This document shows positions 42,046 to 53,280 of a stretch of DNA of 64,000 bases, one piece after another; within the stretch, counting starts at the first letter, position 1, and each line of letters starts with the position of its first letter. Source of the DNA: Anthoceros angustus (Eukaryota > Streptophyta > Anthocerotopsida > Anthocerotales > Anthocerotaceae); NCBI GenBank assembly GCA_010909165.1, contig MU008151.1:806001-870000 (forward strand), in the 5' to 3' direction. Both the position numbers and the translations under genes were made by a program. The notes beneath the pieces are model-generated. The model saw only the letters and a list, made by a program, of their open reading frames with translations, was not told the DNA's origin and ran no database searches.

Positions 42046-43516
42046 TCCGGCAATGGGTGTCCGTCGGCCCTCCTCTCAATGGCTCCCTCCGCCCTCCTCT
42101 CAACGGCTCCCGTCCGCGCTCCTCTCAGCGCCGTCCATCCGCACTTGGTCACCCGTCTGTGGTCTCAACCTGTTCTCCAAGCACTCGATCACGAACTCCC
42201 ACTGTCCTGTCCATTTTGAACACACTGTAATAGATTATGCACATACGACTTTCAATTATGAAGACACTTGATTCACAACAAGTGCTATGACGTCGCTTCT
42301 CAAGTGTCAAATACAACCATGCGTCCGATTGTTCGAAATCAAAGATTGTGCTATGTGAACGGGAGCAAAACCGAGCCAATAGGATGCTCTCTCACCTAAA
42401 TTCAAACATATGCTGATTATAGCCAAGGTCTGTGGGAATAGAAGATGATAGATGCGATTGGGAATTGTGTGGAGGATCTTGCCCTTATCAACTGTAGTGG
42501 ATGACCTTGAGGGGCACAGCAAATGTATAAATCATTCAAGTTGTTAAGTCAAAGCTATGCAGAAGGTTGTTCAGTGGTCCATCTCTACTAGCATCTCTTA
42601 TGTGTTGAGGCTAGCCCTTCCAAGCTATTCTCTTACATCACAGTTCAAAGTCTCGTGCTACTCATCACTTTGTATGTGTATGAGTTAGGAAAGTCTTGAT
42701 TTCCAATTTGCTTGTGCAAGCCATTGTGCACATTGAGTTTCCCGGTCAGTGTGCACGTCTCAGTACTCGAAGTCAAGCAGCAGAGCATCAGCGCTGTGTC
42801 TTTCCTTGTCCTACACAACAACATTGTAGACAACATCGGCAACATTATGCACCATCTGTATGCCGATATGAGTGCAAGTGTAGAAGGTATAACAACATAT
42901 CAGTAGTCTCCTGGACAAACGTGTGGCCTAACCCTTGGATTATATTGTGGTTCAAACTTCATGTATTTTAGATCATAATTCCTCATTCCTCTAACCTTCC
43001 TGTTTTATTTTCATATCACACTATCGTACTAGATGTAGCGAGACGCTTAATGAGTTAATGTTCGTCAAGCAAACCATTATAAACAAAAAAATCTATTTTT
43101 AGAAATAATATATTATAGTTAGGTATCATTTGTTAATCTTGACATGCCTAGTTGCGTACACATAGGGTTTGCCTTTTATTTAAGTATGCAGGTTTCTGTA
43201 CGTAAATTTCATATTTTTAAAGTTCTCTAATCACAAGATTGTGTTTACAATCAATGTAGAATTTATATCTATAGAAATGTTGAAGATGTTGAATCTACCA
43301 AAAATTGAAGTCCTAAAGTTTAACTACAAACTCAGTCAAAGTTTGTATCGTGAACTCTATATAGTTATCCTATTTTTTTCCGTCTCGTGATCATCATTCA
43401 TCTTTGATCGCGTTTAATTAATTAATTAATTTTTTTAGACATCCATGCCCATGCACAAGAATAGCTACCTATATAGCAAAGTTGTTCCATGAAATGAAGT
43501 TCCTCATACTACCGTA

Positions 43517-43856
43517 CCCCAAGGGGTGATTCGGCGTTAATTAACTAAAATTAGTAAAAGTTGAAAATCCAGAAATTATTATACTTAAAATATTGAATAG
43601 GTAAAAATTTATGAGTTTATGATGCCGAAAATAAGGAAACTAGGGTTTGTGTGGAAAAATAGGGCCTATTTAGGAGAGGTCTATACATATCCATTAGTTT
43701 TATGTATATACCTATATATTTTAATAAATGTTGAAATTTGATAAAATTATTTTTTGTAAATGTTGAAATTTTAAAAAATATAAATATTTATGTTGAACCT
43801 TATTTTTTTCAAAAAATAATTATTTCGGCATTATCCTGTTGAACCACCCCTCGGGG
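43517..43856. mobile_element. MITE with TA target duplication (Tc1/mariner-like), 340 bp
   Basis: Inverted ends CCCCAAGGGGTGATTC (left) and the complement of GAACCACCCCTCGGGG (right) agree at 14 of 16 positions. A TA flanks each side (43515-43516, 43857-43858). The interior is AT-rich and non-coding. The right end lies 14 bp from the start of the large segmental duplication. Confidence 0.65.
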
Positions 43857-43939
43857 TACCTATGATATTTGATTGAGTTACGTAATCCTTTTTAATCTAT
43901 TTATAATAAAGTTTTGATGTATTTAGAGCCCTTTACAAA

Positions 43940-45540
43940 CAACTAAAATGCACATAAGCTGTAAAGGCGTTTTTTAGATTTAAAATCTGTTGCGGGAAGA
44001 GACCTAGACTCTAGGCTTGAGTTGAGCTCCCCGAGTCTATCATTACAACAAGTGAGGTGGCCTTCGCTTCCCACACGCCTGGCAGCCCAAACACGGTGTG
44101 GCAGCTGTGTCGGGAGACTCGGCTCGCATCGTCGCGATCGGATCGAAGGAGTCGGGGAAGGGCTGGGCAAGGTTGGGGAAGGCAAGGCAAGGTAGCAGGG
44201 ACGGGTGCGAGGCGGGCTGTCAGGGCTTGCAGGTTGCTGCTTTCAGCAGCAGCGGGGGCTGAATGGAAAGCCTGGCCCTCGGTTGTGGTGGTGGGAGGCC
44301 AGGTCAGTGGAGTGACTCTCATTGGGGCAGCTTGACCTCACGTGATGCCTCTTTGTTTGCTGGTTTCCAGCTTGGTGCGCGTCTAGAATTCTGGTTCCTC
44401 TGACTCTGACTTTTTAACCTCGCAACAGAGTTCTGGAAAGTCGTCTGTGCTGGAGAGCATCGTGGGAAGGGACTTCTCCCCTCGAGGCTCAGGTGTGCAT
44501 CTTCTCTTACACTGGATCACGGACTTGGACAGATCGAATTAGATGCAGGTTGGATCTAAAAATGCATCTTTCCATGCTGTCGTTTTTCCCGAAGCCCCGG
44601 CTGGATTCAGCATTAGGATGGTGATAGATCTTCAATTCACCTCGGTTTAGGATCGCGGCAAGAAGTGGGCCGGGTAAAGCAGATGTATTGCAAATGGCTT
44701 CCAACATGATCAGTGCGACGGTGATTTGTAGGGATTGTAACGAGGCTTCCCCTAGTTTTACAGCTGCACAAGATGGACGATGGTTCCGAATATGGCGAAT
44801 TTGTCCATGGCGCCGAAGAGAAGGTTTACGGATTATGGTAATGTTGTGTACTTGCTTTTGATGTGGAGGTCTTCAGGATCTTGCTTGTTGTGCTTTGTGA
44901 GGGGACGCATGTTTCACTCTTTCTTCTTAGGTTTAGGGTTCTTTCACTCTTTTTGCAAGTGTGGACGGTGAATATCGAGAAACTTGCATATTCTGTTTAG
45001 GTCTTTCCATGATTATAGACGACTTTTGCAAGTTTCGACCTGACGAGTGAGTATGTGGTTGCAGCTGCTTTTAGGAAAGAGATATCTGATGAGACCGACA
45101 GAGTCAGTGGGCGCAGCAAGCAGATCGCTCCCGTTCCGTGTCAACTGAGCATATATTCTCCTCATGGTATGTCTACCCAGAAGATTTACATCTCAATTTT
45201 GAAGGATTTACTTGTGGCCCTACGGTCAAATGAACGATGAAATCAAATTGTGAAACAAGTCGACAGTATCCTTCACCCTTGTGATCATATGCACGTGCTA
45301 GTAGTGAAGACGATCTCTACGCAAGGTTTGAAGTTTGTCAGGATGAGGCATAACAGGTTGCTACTCTATGATGTGATGCAGTGCTGAACTTGACTCTCAT
45401 TGATCTTCAAAAGTTGTTGTTGGTAAGTGCTCCTTATGCCTATGACAATGCCTGTAGAGGCTAATTTCGGATGAGCCAGGGGCTAAATTGGAGCTAATTA
45501 CTTTTTCTGTGTCACCTGCAGAGGGACAGCCTGACATCAA
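43940..45540. other. Part of copy A with no recognisable gene
   Basis: Only short ORFs, such as minus 44507-44707, conserved with copy B through recent duplication and not informative about function. No domain seen. Confidence 0.35.
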
Positions 45541-45550
45541 TATGGTTCGG

Positions 45551-46074
45551 TCATAAGTGGAGAAGGTACCTTCCCGATCCTTGATGCCTTAATGCGATCA
45601 TGGCTTCGTGTGGGTTCTCTTGCTCACCGGACAGAGCAGAGCCGCGGACTCGCCTTCCTGCGCCACGAAGAACTGGTTGCCGTAGCGGGATTGAAGCTCG
45701 ACGAAGAACTGGCGAGGCAGCAGGGAGTTCACAGCAGGTCCCACGTTGAAGTTGAGGATGTGCGGCGACGTCAGGTCCTCGATCACCACGATGGTGCGCT
45801 CGTCTGGACTCCACAGGCTCCGCAGCGCTTGCCCTGATGTGGCCGGGGTAGGCTCGGTTGTCGTCACCTCCCGGTGCGCTGCTCCAACTGCTCCAGCTGC
45901 TTGCAGGCAGTCTGTCGTTAAATAATACCCTGCGAGCATCGTCCAGGCTGTCACACTTCTGACACCAGGCCACCAGACAGGAGCCAGTAAAAACTCATCT
46001 TCATTCTCGGGTCCACTGATGGCAAGGACGCACGTATGCCCCCTCCAGAGGATGTCTATATCTAACAAGAACAA
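45551..46074 (-). pseudogene. Unidentified coding relic fused to a PPR-like motif (copy A)
   Basis: The minus strand reads a PPR-like start (KCDSLDDARRV), then, in another frame, a protein-like stretch: ALRSLWSPDERTIVVIEDL, later LPRQFFVELQSRYGNQFFVA, ending VSKRTHTKP. It recurs at 59751-60221 and 61594-62004. The family is not recognised. The frame changes between the two halves indicate a relic or an intron boundary. Confidence 0.4.
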
Positions 46075-46223
46075 CTTACCTTACGCCCACTGAAAATTCT
46101 GTGATATCTGAATCACTGAAAGATAGGACGTCCATGTGTCCTTCCCAGATGTTTTTCCAAACCTAACGATAACAGCGGTACGTATGCCCACTGGAAATCT
46201 ACTGGAAAGGATTCCTCCAACTA

Positions 46224-46754
46224 CAGTCGGCCCCCCCTAATTGGGAATGGGAATTCTATAAATGGGATTCCTCTCTAAATGGGACCTCTCATCCTACTCC
46301 CTTTAGTTTATAATGTAACAAATGGGACTTTTCCTAAATGATAATTGGGATCTTTTGAAGCATACATTCATGTTAGTTTCACCTCCTAAATGGGATTTCT
46401 CATTTTTTTACTAAAAATCTAAAAAGAAAGAAGAATCCATTATTTGAGCTTTATAGACTTTTAGGTGTGATTGAAGACTCTTAAGCTAAGCTTTTCCTTT
46501 ATGATAGGTAGAGGTTTTTGATGCTGCTTAGAGAGTGCTAGCTTTCAAACAACTATATAAAGAACTGGTAAAAGTTATTTTTAGTGAAACCTATCAATCA
46601 AAATTTAAATTTTCTTTTTTTGGATATTTTTTAATTTGTTTTAAAGTTTATAACATTTTTATTATTTTTAAATAGGGAAAATACAATCGGGACACCTCCC
46701 TTAATGGGACCTCTAAAGGCACTCCGAACCAGTCCCAATTAGGGGGGTGGACTG
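46224..46754. mobile_element. Tc1/mariner-like MITE, 531 bp (copy A)
   Basis: The inverted ends CAGTCGGCCCCCCCTAATTG and the complement of the right end (CAGTCCACCCCCCTAATTGG) match with few differences; TA flanks both sides (46222-46223, 46755-46756). The interior is AT-rich with repeated AAATGGGA words and no transposase. Confidence 0.8.
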
Positions 46755-47165
46755 TAGTTCGAGAGAAAACAGTACTCAGACCCTGCTATTCACTTGTGGA
46801 GAAACACCATGGGTTATATCCGCAATATCATTGCACTTGGAACCCTTCCCCATACGCTGACTTTGGTGCGCGTGTTGTTCCCTTTCACAGGCTGCCAGAC
46901 CCTGATGAGGTTAGAGTCATGAAAGATCTGATCATGTTATCGAAAATTACAAGTAAAGGGTTTCTAGGCTGGATCCAGTTTCCGTGGACACCCAACCCAG
47001 CCCATCATTCATCACAGGGACCGTGCACGGGAGCCGTTTCCCGTTCCGTTCCGGTGTCCCGATCTCGACTGACCCGGACAAATTACCATTCCCATTCCCA
47101 TTTACTTATTTTAGCATGTTTAAGTTTGGGCTGTTTCGCCGTTCATGTGAGAAGTTTCGCTGCGT

Positions 47166-48055
47166 GGGGCCTGCCTGCCAGGGCTGAAGGCCGCGGGATG
47201 TGGTGTGGCCTGGAGGAGCTCAGCACCTGTCTGGCCCTCATTCCATTCTAGCAGTCCGGGAAGCATAGCACAGCATAGCACAGCATAGCAGAGCATGGCG
47301 GAAGAGCAGGAGGCGGAGGATTGGCGCGCTGCCGGTTCAGCTGCAGCAGCTGCTGCTAGATCTGGGCCGGAATGCCGTGTCCGAACTACCCGATCTGCAT
47401 AATGATGAAGAGTATGGCGGCTACTTCACTGGGAGGGCACTGGCGAGTGATGAGGGAGGGCGGGCACAAGACGGTGCCAATCCAGATTGGCACTGGCGAG
47501 TGCGCAAGCGGGTGTTGACAGCCATTACCAACTGCCGCAGTCTCTCGAGAATCTGGGACCAGGTGGGCCATCGGCTTGGATCGGGAGGATGAAGTGTCGG
47601 TTCTGTTGGGGGCCTGCCTGCCAGGGCTGAAGGCCGCGGGATGTGGTGTGGCCTGGAGGAGCTCAGCACCTGTCTGGCCCTCATTCCATTCTAGCAGTCC
47701 GGGAAGCATAGCACAGCATAGCACAGCATAGCAGAGCATGGCGGAAGAGCAGGAGGCGGAGGATTGGCGCGCGCTGCCGGTTCAGCTGCAGCAGCTGCTG
47801 CTAGATCTGGGCCGGAATGCCGTGTCCGAACTACCCGATCTGCATAATGATGAAGAGTATGGCGGCTACTTCACTGGGAGGGCACTGGCGAGTGATGAGG
47901 AAGGCACTGGCGAGTGATGAGGAAGGCACTGGCGAGTGCGCAAGCGGTGTTGACAGCCATTACCAACTGCCGCAGTCTCGAGAATCTGGGTTTACACCAG
48001 GTGGGCCATCGGCTTGGATCGGGAGGATGAAGTGTCGGTTCTGTTGGGGGCCTGG
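47166..48055. repeat. 443-bp tandem duplication containing the ROCO start exon
   Basis: Starts at the GGGGCCTG shared by both breakpoints (47166 and about 47608). Both units carry the MAEEQEAEDWR start (ATG 47295 and 47738). The first unit has lost a GC pair after GATTGGCGC, so its frame fails; the second is in frame at that point. Copy B near 62855 has a single unit. Confidence 0.85.
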
Positions 48056-48119
48056 CGTCCAACCCTTCCCTGGAATATCTGCAACTGTTTGCCTGTGAAG
48101 GTTTTGGAAGGCAGGCGGC

Positions 48120-49766
48120 TTGCGAGGCTCTGGGCCAGCTTGTTGCATCCAGTCGCAGCTTACGAAACTTTCAGCACCGTTTGTTGGGCTTGATGCCGCC
48201 GGACTGGGTGCCCTGGCCAAAGGCTTCAACAAGGATTCTGTCCTGGAGGAGTTGATCTTAGAAGGGAACGAGGTGGGAGGTGCTGAAGGGGCACAGCACC
48301 TGGCCCGCATTCTGGCCACGGCTCCCCGTCTCAAGGATCTGTCACTGGAAGGCATCGGCATGGATGTGGCGGGAGCCCAGTGTATTGCAAATGCTCTTCC
48401 GCTCTGTGCCACGCTCCGGTATCTGGCGTTGGATCATTCCCGGTGGCGGGGTCCCATTCCCGGTGGCCTCGGGCCCATGGGCACTGTGCTCAAACTTGCT
48501 TTCACCCGCGCGGATGAGGATGAGAATGCCTCCATCTCTGGCGTCACAAGGCTTTATTTGGATATCTCGAAGGATGGGGAGGCAGGCCTGGCAGACGCCC
48601 TGGCCGGAATGCTGCGCACCAACGATCGTATAGAGATGCTTGTCACCACTCCATATGCTCTCATCCACGGCCTGGACGGGTTACGCCACAACTCCACCAT
48701 ATCTGAACTTCGTCTCCGGGACTCCAGTACGCCATCAGCTGCGACGGATGTGTGGATGCGCCTTGTCCAGTTGCTCCCGGAATGCAAAGCACTACGCGTC
48801 CTGAACTTGCAGTTTCTCAAGGGCCACGCCTCGTTCAAGAGGCATTTGCTGAGATCCTTGGAGGGCAACGCATCTCTGAAAATGCTCGACATTTCTTTAT
48901 GGGACGCCCTGCACTATGACTTGTTCCAAGACTTGATGAACTCACTGCAAGTCAACAAGACGTTACGGAAGATCAAAGTACGGGGGACAACATGGGAAGA
49001 GGAAGGAAAGGACGCAACCATCAATGCAGCCTTGGCACGCCATGCCACTCAAGAAGCTTACTGGCCTTTGCTCGTGGACGGGCGAGGGCCTGTGATGCCC
49101 AAGGCTGGGCGCCTCTTCCTGTGCGGTGCCCCTTTGGCAGGGAAGACCACTCTCCGCACCACCATGATTCGCGCATGGAGACGACAGACAGCCGCATCAC
49201 CCGAGTTCCAGCTCAGCCAAGTTCTAGCTCGACTGAAGGGAAAAATATTTCGGGCTAAGCGACGGATGGCTTCCGTCACCGGTACCAGAACGGAAGGCAT
49301 AGAAATCGAGGTGTTGCGCAACGACCATGATATGCAAGTTACCATGTGGGATCTGGCTGGACAAGCTCACTATCGAGCTCTGCAAGACTACCTTTTTCCG
49401 ACCTTCAACCAAGCATGTATCTTCCTGTTTGCGTTCAGCCCATTTGATGATCGGAAACGGAAACCTCCCCAACTGGATCGGAAACCTCCCCAACTGCATG
49501 CGTCTAATGTCCTGCAGGACAGGTTCAGAAGGAGCTTGGCGTACTGGCTTAGGTTCATCAACTCCAATTGTCGCAACGTGGGCTCTACTTTGCCTCAAAT
49601 ATTTGTGGTGGCAACTCATGTGGATAAGATGAAGCGTTCTGATGCTGAAGCATTACCGGATCTCCTTCAACCCGTTCTGACAGAGTTGGCCACCGAGTTT
49701 GAACAGGTTGTTCACGTGAAACAAAAACACTCTTCTCCATGGACGCTCGATCTGCCAAGAGTGTGA
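48120..49766 (+). CDS. ROCO segment: leucine-rich repeats and Roc GTPase domain
   Basis: A 548-codon open stretch. Residues about 20-320 are ribonuclease-inhibitor-type LRRs (LEELILEGNEVGG, LKDLSLEGIGMDVAGAQ, LRYLAL). The Roc domain follows: P-loop GAPLAGKT at about residue 336, DxxG as WDLAGQ at about 410, and ATHVDK as the base-specificity loop at about 500. These suggest a guanine-nucleotide-binding fold. The frame leaves the protein at SSPWTLDLPRV because a base is missing in an A-run near 49727; the COR sequence resumes at DARSAKSVKPLL in the next frame. Confidence 0.8.
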   Translation: MRGSGPACCIQSQLTKLSAPFVGLDAAGLGALAKGFNKDSVLEELILEGNEVGGAEGAQHLARILATAPRLKDLSLEGIGMDVAGAQCIANALPLCATLRYLALDHSRWRGPIPGGLGPMGTVLKLAFTRADEDENASISGVTRLYLDISKDGEAGLADALAGMLRTNDRIEMLVTTPYALIHGLDGLRHNSTISELRLRDSSTPSAATDVWMRLVQLLPECKALRVLNLQFLKGHASFKRHLLRSLEGNASLKMLDISLWDALHYDLFQDLMNSLQVNKTLRKIKVRGTTWEEEGKDATINAALARHATQEAYWPLLVDGRGPVMPKAGRLFLCGAPLAGKTTLRTTMIRAWRRQTAASPEFQLSQVLARLKGKIFRAKRRMASVTGTRTEGIEIEVLRNDHDMQVTMWDLAGQAHYRALQDYLFPTFNQACIFLFAFSPFDDRKRKPPQLDRKPPQLHASNVLQDRFRRSLAYWLRFINSNCRNVGSTLPQIFVVATHVDKMKRSDAEALPDLLQPVLTELATEFEQVVHVKQKHSSPWTLDLPRV

Positions 49767-50095
49767 AGCCCTTGCTGGACGCACTCATGGAATCGTTTCG
49801 AGCTCTATTTGCAACTAAACTGTTTTGGGTACCTGAGGTATGCAACCGATTGAGTGCTGATTTGACTGCCTGGGTATCCCAACATCCAGCTCAACCGATG
49901 GTGAGGAAACAAAAACACTCCTCTCCATGGACGCTCGATCTGCCAAGAGTGTGAAGCCCTTGCTGGATGCACTCATGGAATCTTTTCGAGCTCTATTTGC
50001 AATTAAACTGTTTCGGGTACCCGAGGTATGCAACCGATTGAGTGCTGATTTGACTGCCTGGGTAGCCCAACATCCAGCTCAACCGATTGTGAGGA
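49719..50095. repeat. 188-bp tandem duplication at the Roc-COR junction
   Basis: The block from AAACAAAAACACTC to CCGATNGTGAGG occurs twice (from about 49719 and 49907), differing at a few bases. Each unit carries the same frame break before DARSAKSVKPLLDAL. Confidence 0.85.
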
Positions 50096-50715
50096 AACAG
50101 CAACTTCAAACTTTGTTCCAAAACGAGCTACAGAGTCTCCACAAAGGTGGGGTTGAAGATGAGCGGGAACGATTGGGAGCCATTCTTGCCTATTTGCATG
50201 ATGTGGGTATTATCATCTGTTTTCAAGATACAGATGTTGTGGTGATAAATCCACACTGGATCAGTCACAATTTTTTAGGGCGACTCATTCACCTTCTAAC
50301 CAGAGCTTCTCCTAGAGGTTTGTCGCATTCCTCAGATGGATTTGTTGCTCAAAGTCTGCTTCATTCCACCTTGGATGAGATTCTCAGAGGCACACAAACG
50401 GAGGGGATTGAAAGGCAACATCTGGTATCGTTGATGACCACTCTCAACTTATGCTATGAAGAGGATGGGACTCGACGTGTCGGATTCTTTGTTCCCTTCA
50501 CCATGGCCGCCGGTAATGGTGACGCTCTTCCTGGGAGACGAAAGTTGAACTGGGAAACTGCTGATACAGCAAGCAATTACAACTACCTCGGAAGGAGGTT
50601 ACAGTGCCTTGACAAGACGAAGACGTTTCTTGGTCCAGGCTTTTTCCTAGATTCCAAGTACGATAACTACCAACATGTCTTTGTTGATGGTGTGTGTCTT
50701 CAACCTGTTTACTGA
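49927..50715 (+). CDS. ROCO segment: COR domain
   Basis: 262 codons from MDARSAKSVKPLLDAL to FVDGVCLQPVY. Typical COR landmarks: LGAILAYLHDVGIIICFQDT, VVINPHWISHNFLGRLI, a Cys-containing TTLNLCYEEDG and VGFFVPFTMA. The COR domain mediates dimerisation of ROCO proteins. The stop at 50713-50715 may lie in a short intron. Confidence 0.75.
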   Translation: MDARSAKSVKPLLDALMESFRALFAIKLFRVPEVCNRLSADLTAWVAQHPAQPIVRKQQLQTLFQNELQSLHKGGVEDERERLGAILAYLHDVGIIICFQDTDVVVINPHWISHNFLGRLIHLLTRASPRGLSHSSDGFVAQSLLHSTLDEILRGTQTEGIERQHLVSLMTTLNLCYEEDGTRRVGFFVPFTMAAGNGDALPGRRKLNWETADTASNYNYLGRRLQCLDKTKTFLGPGFFLDSKYDNYQHVFVDGVCLQPVY

Positions 50716-50740
50716 CATTGTGGAGGTTTGCGTATTGTAG

Positions 50741-52272
50741 GTCTGCCTTCGAAAGGATTTGTTAACCGGATTCCATGGCATGCAACCTCATCAATATCGT
50801 ATTGAACGCAACCTCATCAAGTTTTGGTGTGATGGTATGGATGTGTTTTGGAAAGCAGTGGGGATATCGGAGAGGACACCGGAGACATCGGTGACCATAT
50901 CGATATTCTGGTGAGGTCATCCAAGAGCAAAGATGAAACTATCGAGTTTCTCAAGGAGCATGTGATTGCAAAGTTGAAATCTTTTGTGCTTCCCTGAAGG
51001 CAGTCCGGGAGTCGAGCTTGTGGAAGGAATTATCAGGACCGAGTGTGTCGAAAACCTCACACTCTGTATCTACCGGCATAATCAGTCAGTGCTAACGCAG
51101 GATTTGCTGAAGCGTGTTTTGCAGACCAACAAGACTGTACAGGGAGATTTTCTCCTCAATGGATCTGGCCGACTTCAAATGGTGGTGGCCAGAATGTCCT
51201 GAAGCCTCTTTGAGAGTGCCTTTGAGGGAGCTGATGAGCTCTTAAGTACTGGTGAAGTCTTGGATGTCTTGCAAAGGCGACGAACAGGTCTCCTTCAAAC
51301 CATATCCAACATAGATGCAGCTGTAGAGGAAGTCCTGCCTACAGAGGAAGGGTGCTCGCACAACAAGACGCACCACTTCAAACGTCTCGGTTTGCCTACG
51401 TCCGACGTACTATATCCCTCCCTGGAACTAGTCACTCGGAGATGGGGAGCAACTGTTGCAAACCTTCAATCATGGGATGAGAGATTTGAAGCACGACGTG
51501 AAAATGGTGGATACACGGTTGAAAATGGTGGAGACAGAGGTGAAAGCAGTGGAGTCAAAGTGGATAGAGTTGGCGAGACTTTGCAACGTGAGATAAGCGA
51601 TATGAAGACCTGGCAGGAAGATACTCTACAACTCTTGCTTTCTAAGATGGATGAGATTATGAATTTCTCTGCAGAATTAGAAAGCAGTCAGATACCCAGA
51701 CGTCCCTACATCACCACTGCAGACGTGGGTCTGGCACAGAGATTGATTGCAGGGGTGCGTGTGGGCAAAGCGGCTAAGCTGCACTTCATGTGCGAAAACA
51801 TCTTTGGGAATCACATCGTGCTGGGCCAAACTGGATTTGACTTGACATTGGAGGATGCGAAGTGGAGGTGGATCAGGCCCTTAGCAATCAACGGTGCAAA
51901 GCTTTTGCTCTTCCTGGCCAAGGCTGGCCTACACGTGGCTGCCGGCATTGGGGTGCGGTTCCCGACCCTGCTACCAGCTTGGATGGAGCGGTTTCTGTGG
52001 CTGCGGCCTTTGGGAATCAGCCCTGTCCCATTTAAATCTGGACCTGACAGGACCAGGTCAGCCAGAACACTCCCGTGCAAGAGGCATGGATTGCTCTGAA
52101 GAATCTGTTGCAACCGTTGCTGAGGGATCAAATGGCCGACAAATTCCAACTGCACAAGGTGCAATATCGGAAACGGCAGGATGGAGGACGAGGAGTGGCA
52201 TGGGTTTGCGAACGGTGTATGCGGAGGGAATTAAGAGACAAGTCTATCAGCCGCTCTGACGGGAGCAACTAG
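50741..52272 (+). pseudogene. ROCO segment: C-terminal region
   Basis: Continues QPHQYRIERNLIKFWCDG, then (after a break near 50980) GSPGVELVEGIIRTE, TGEVLDVLQRRRTGLLQ, a coiled-coil-like stretch, LTLEDAKWRWIRPLAINGAK, a hydrophobic segment and, after another break near 52070, EAWIALKNLLQPLLRD and VAWVCERCMRRE. The part at 50955-51480 is repeated at 56700-57240, where two of the breaks are absent. Confidence 0.65.
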
Positions 52273-53280
52273 AACGTCGTGTGTTGCAGCCTAACTTTGG
52301 CATTTGCAGGATGACTCTAGGAGCCATCTGCATCATGTGATTGGATAATGGTAGGTAGACAGGCATTAGAATGTAGAGCCTAATCCTGCTGTATCTTACA
52401 TCACTCTTGCGAAATCCCACCTTTGTCGAATTCGTCCCTTTTGGTTGTTCAAGCCTCTGACTCTTCCAGAACTGTGGAGGGCCCCTGGTTGGTGAAGGAG
52501 GGATCCTCCAGAGTGAGCATGCATCAGTGGCCAGGAATGACATCGTGCCCTGCACCTTGGAGTAATGACTAACACAAATTTGATCTGTGCATCTGTAGAT
52601 TTTAGGGGTACCAACGTCTTGGGAAGAACAGCCAACCTGATGTCAACCAAAATCTATCCTACCCAAAATCTATCCTAACAAGCCAAAGGTGTTTGTCAGT
52701 AATGTTTTCGGATCACTTTCTTCGTACAGTACCGTGCAGCAGCTCGAACCCTGCCATCTCATGACAGGTACAGCTGCTGATCCTAATTCTGCAGTCCAGA
52801 GGAAGCTCACGACATCACTAGAACAAAAGTCACTGGATGTTTGAATGCGAATTGAACAACTGCGAAGGACTGCACTGTACTTCCTGCCAAGCGCTGGAAG
52901 GTTGATTGGACTGCGAGGTTTTGCAGGTTTGTCACTTTACTCCCTTCATTGACAAGTTCTCCACCTCACTTCAGAGTGAGTGGATGCTCAATGCTCCCTC
53001 GGCTGTAACGAAAATTCATGAACCGACAAGAAATATTTAGGCTACACAATTGATGGCAGTTGTCCATGTGGGGATCAGCTTTGGGAGCTTGTGGACAAGG
53101 GTCGGGCTTCCTTGATCCGGAGGCAGTGGAACTGGGACGTTTCAGCCTATGTCTGGGATCGAATAGGAGCTGTGCTCTCTGTACGGATGCTCTTCGTCTT
53201 CGCATGGCATAGGAATCTATCTAAACTGGACATCAGTCGTGATGGTGAGGAAATGTGTACGGAATTCAGGTAACATGTAG
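52273..53280. other. Intergenic; no feature recognised
   Basis: No ORF with a domain and no clear repeat. The right end joins abruptly to mid-gene PPR sequence. Confidence 0.4.

Larger units (their letters stand above)
41300..43514. other. Gene-free AT-rich region with repeats
   Basis: Contains dispersed repeat copy 3, a 56-bp tandem duplication near 41685-41790 (GGTTGCTGGGAGGCCATGG), the 74-bp tandem repeat listed separately and short AT repeats (for example near 43415). No ORF looks like a protein. Confidence 0.5.
43871..50100. repeat. Segmental duplication copy A (right limit uncertain)
   Basis: From GATTGAGTTACGTAATCC at 43871 this copy is nearly identical to sequence starting at 58080; the match continues to the right window edge (64000 corresponds to about 48915 here). 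It includes non-coding upstream sequence, a TA-flanked MITE and the N-terminal half of the ROCO gene. The offset is about 14.2 kb at first and about 15.1 kb later, because copy B has an extra insertion and copy A an extra 443-bp duplication. The true right limit cannot be seen. Confidence 0.85.
47738..52272 (+). pseudogene. LRR-Roc-COR (ROCO, TORNADO1-like) gene, whole extent, interrupted
   Basis: Read across breaks this is a plant ROCO protein: N-terminus MAEEQEAEDW, ribonuclease-inhibitor-type leucine-rich repeats, Roc GTPase, COR domain and a conserved C-terminus ending in GVAWVCERCMRRE. Lesions: a microrepeat of GGCACTGGCGAGTGATGAGG near 47880-47935 introducing a stop; frame changes near 48000 and 48048, shared with copy B; one near 48165, not in copy B; a tandem duplication near 49720-50095; breaks near 50980 and 52070. 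A short intron of 49 nt (about 50692-50740, GTGTGT...TTGTAG) would join VFVDG to VCLRKDLL in phase. As known, TORNADO1 acts in plant patterning; this copy is probably non-functional, or the sequence contains errors. Confidence 0.7.

Noticed and set aside
43400-43435. TTAATTAATTAATTAAT as a regulatory element
   Set aside because: Simple repeat in a gene-free AT-rich block with no gene nearby.
44507-44707. Conserved minus ORF between copies A and B as a gene
   Set aside because: Similarity follows from the recent duplication; the ORF ends shift between copies and no domain is seen.
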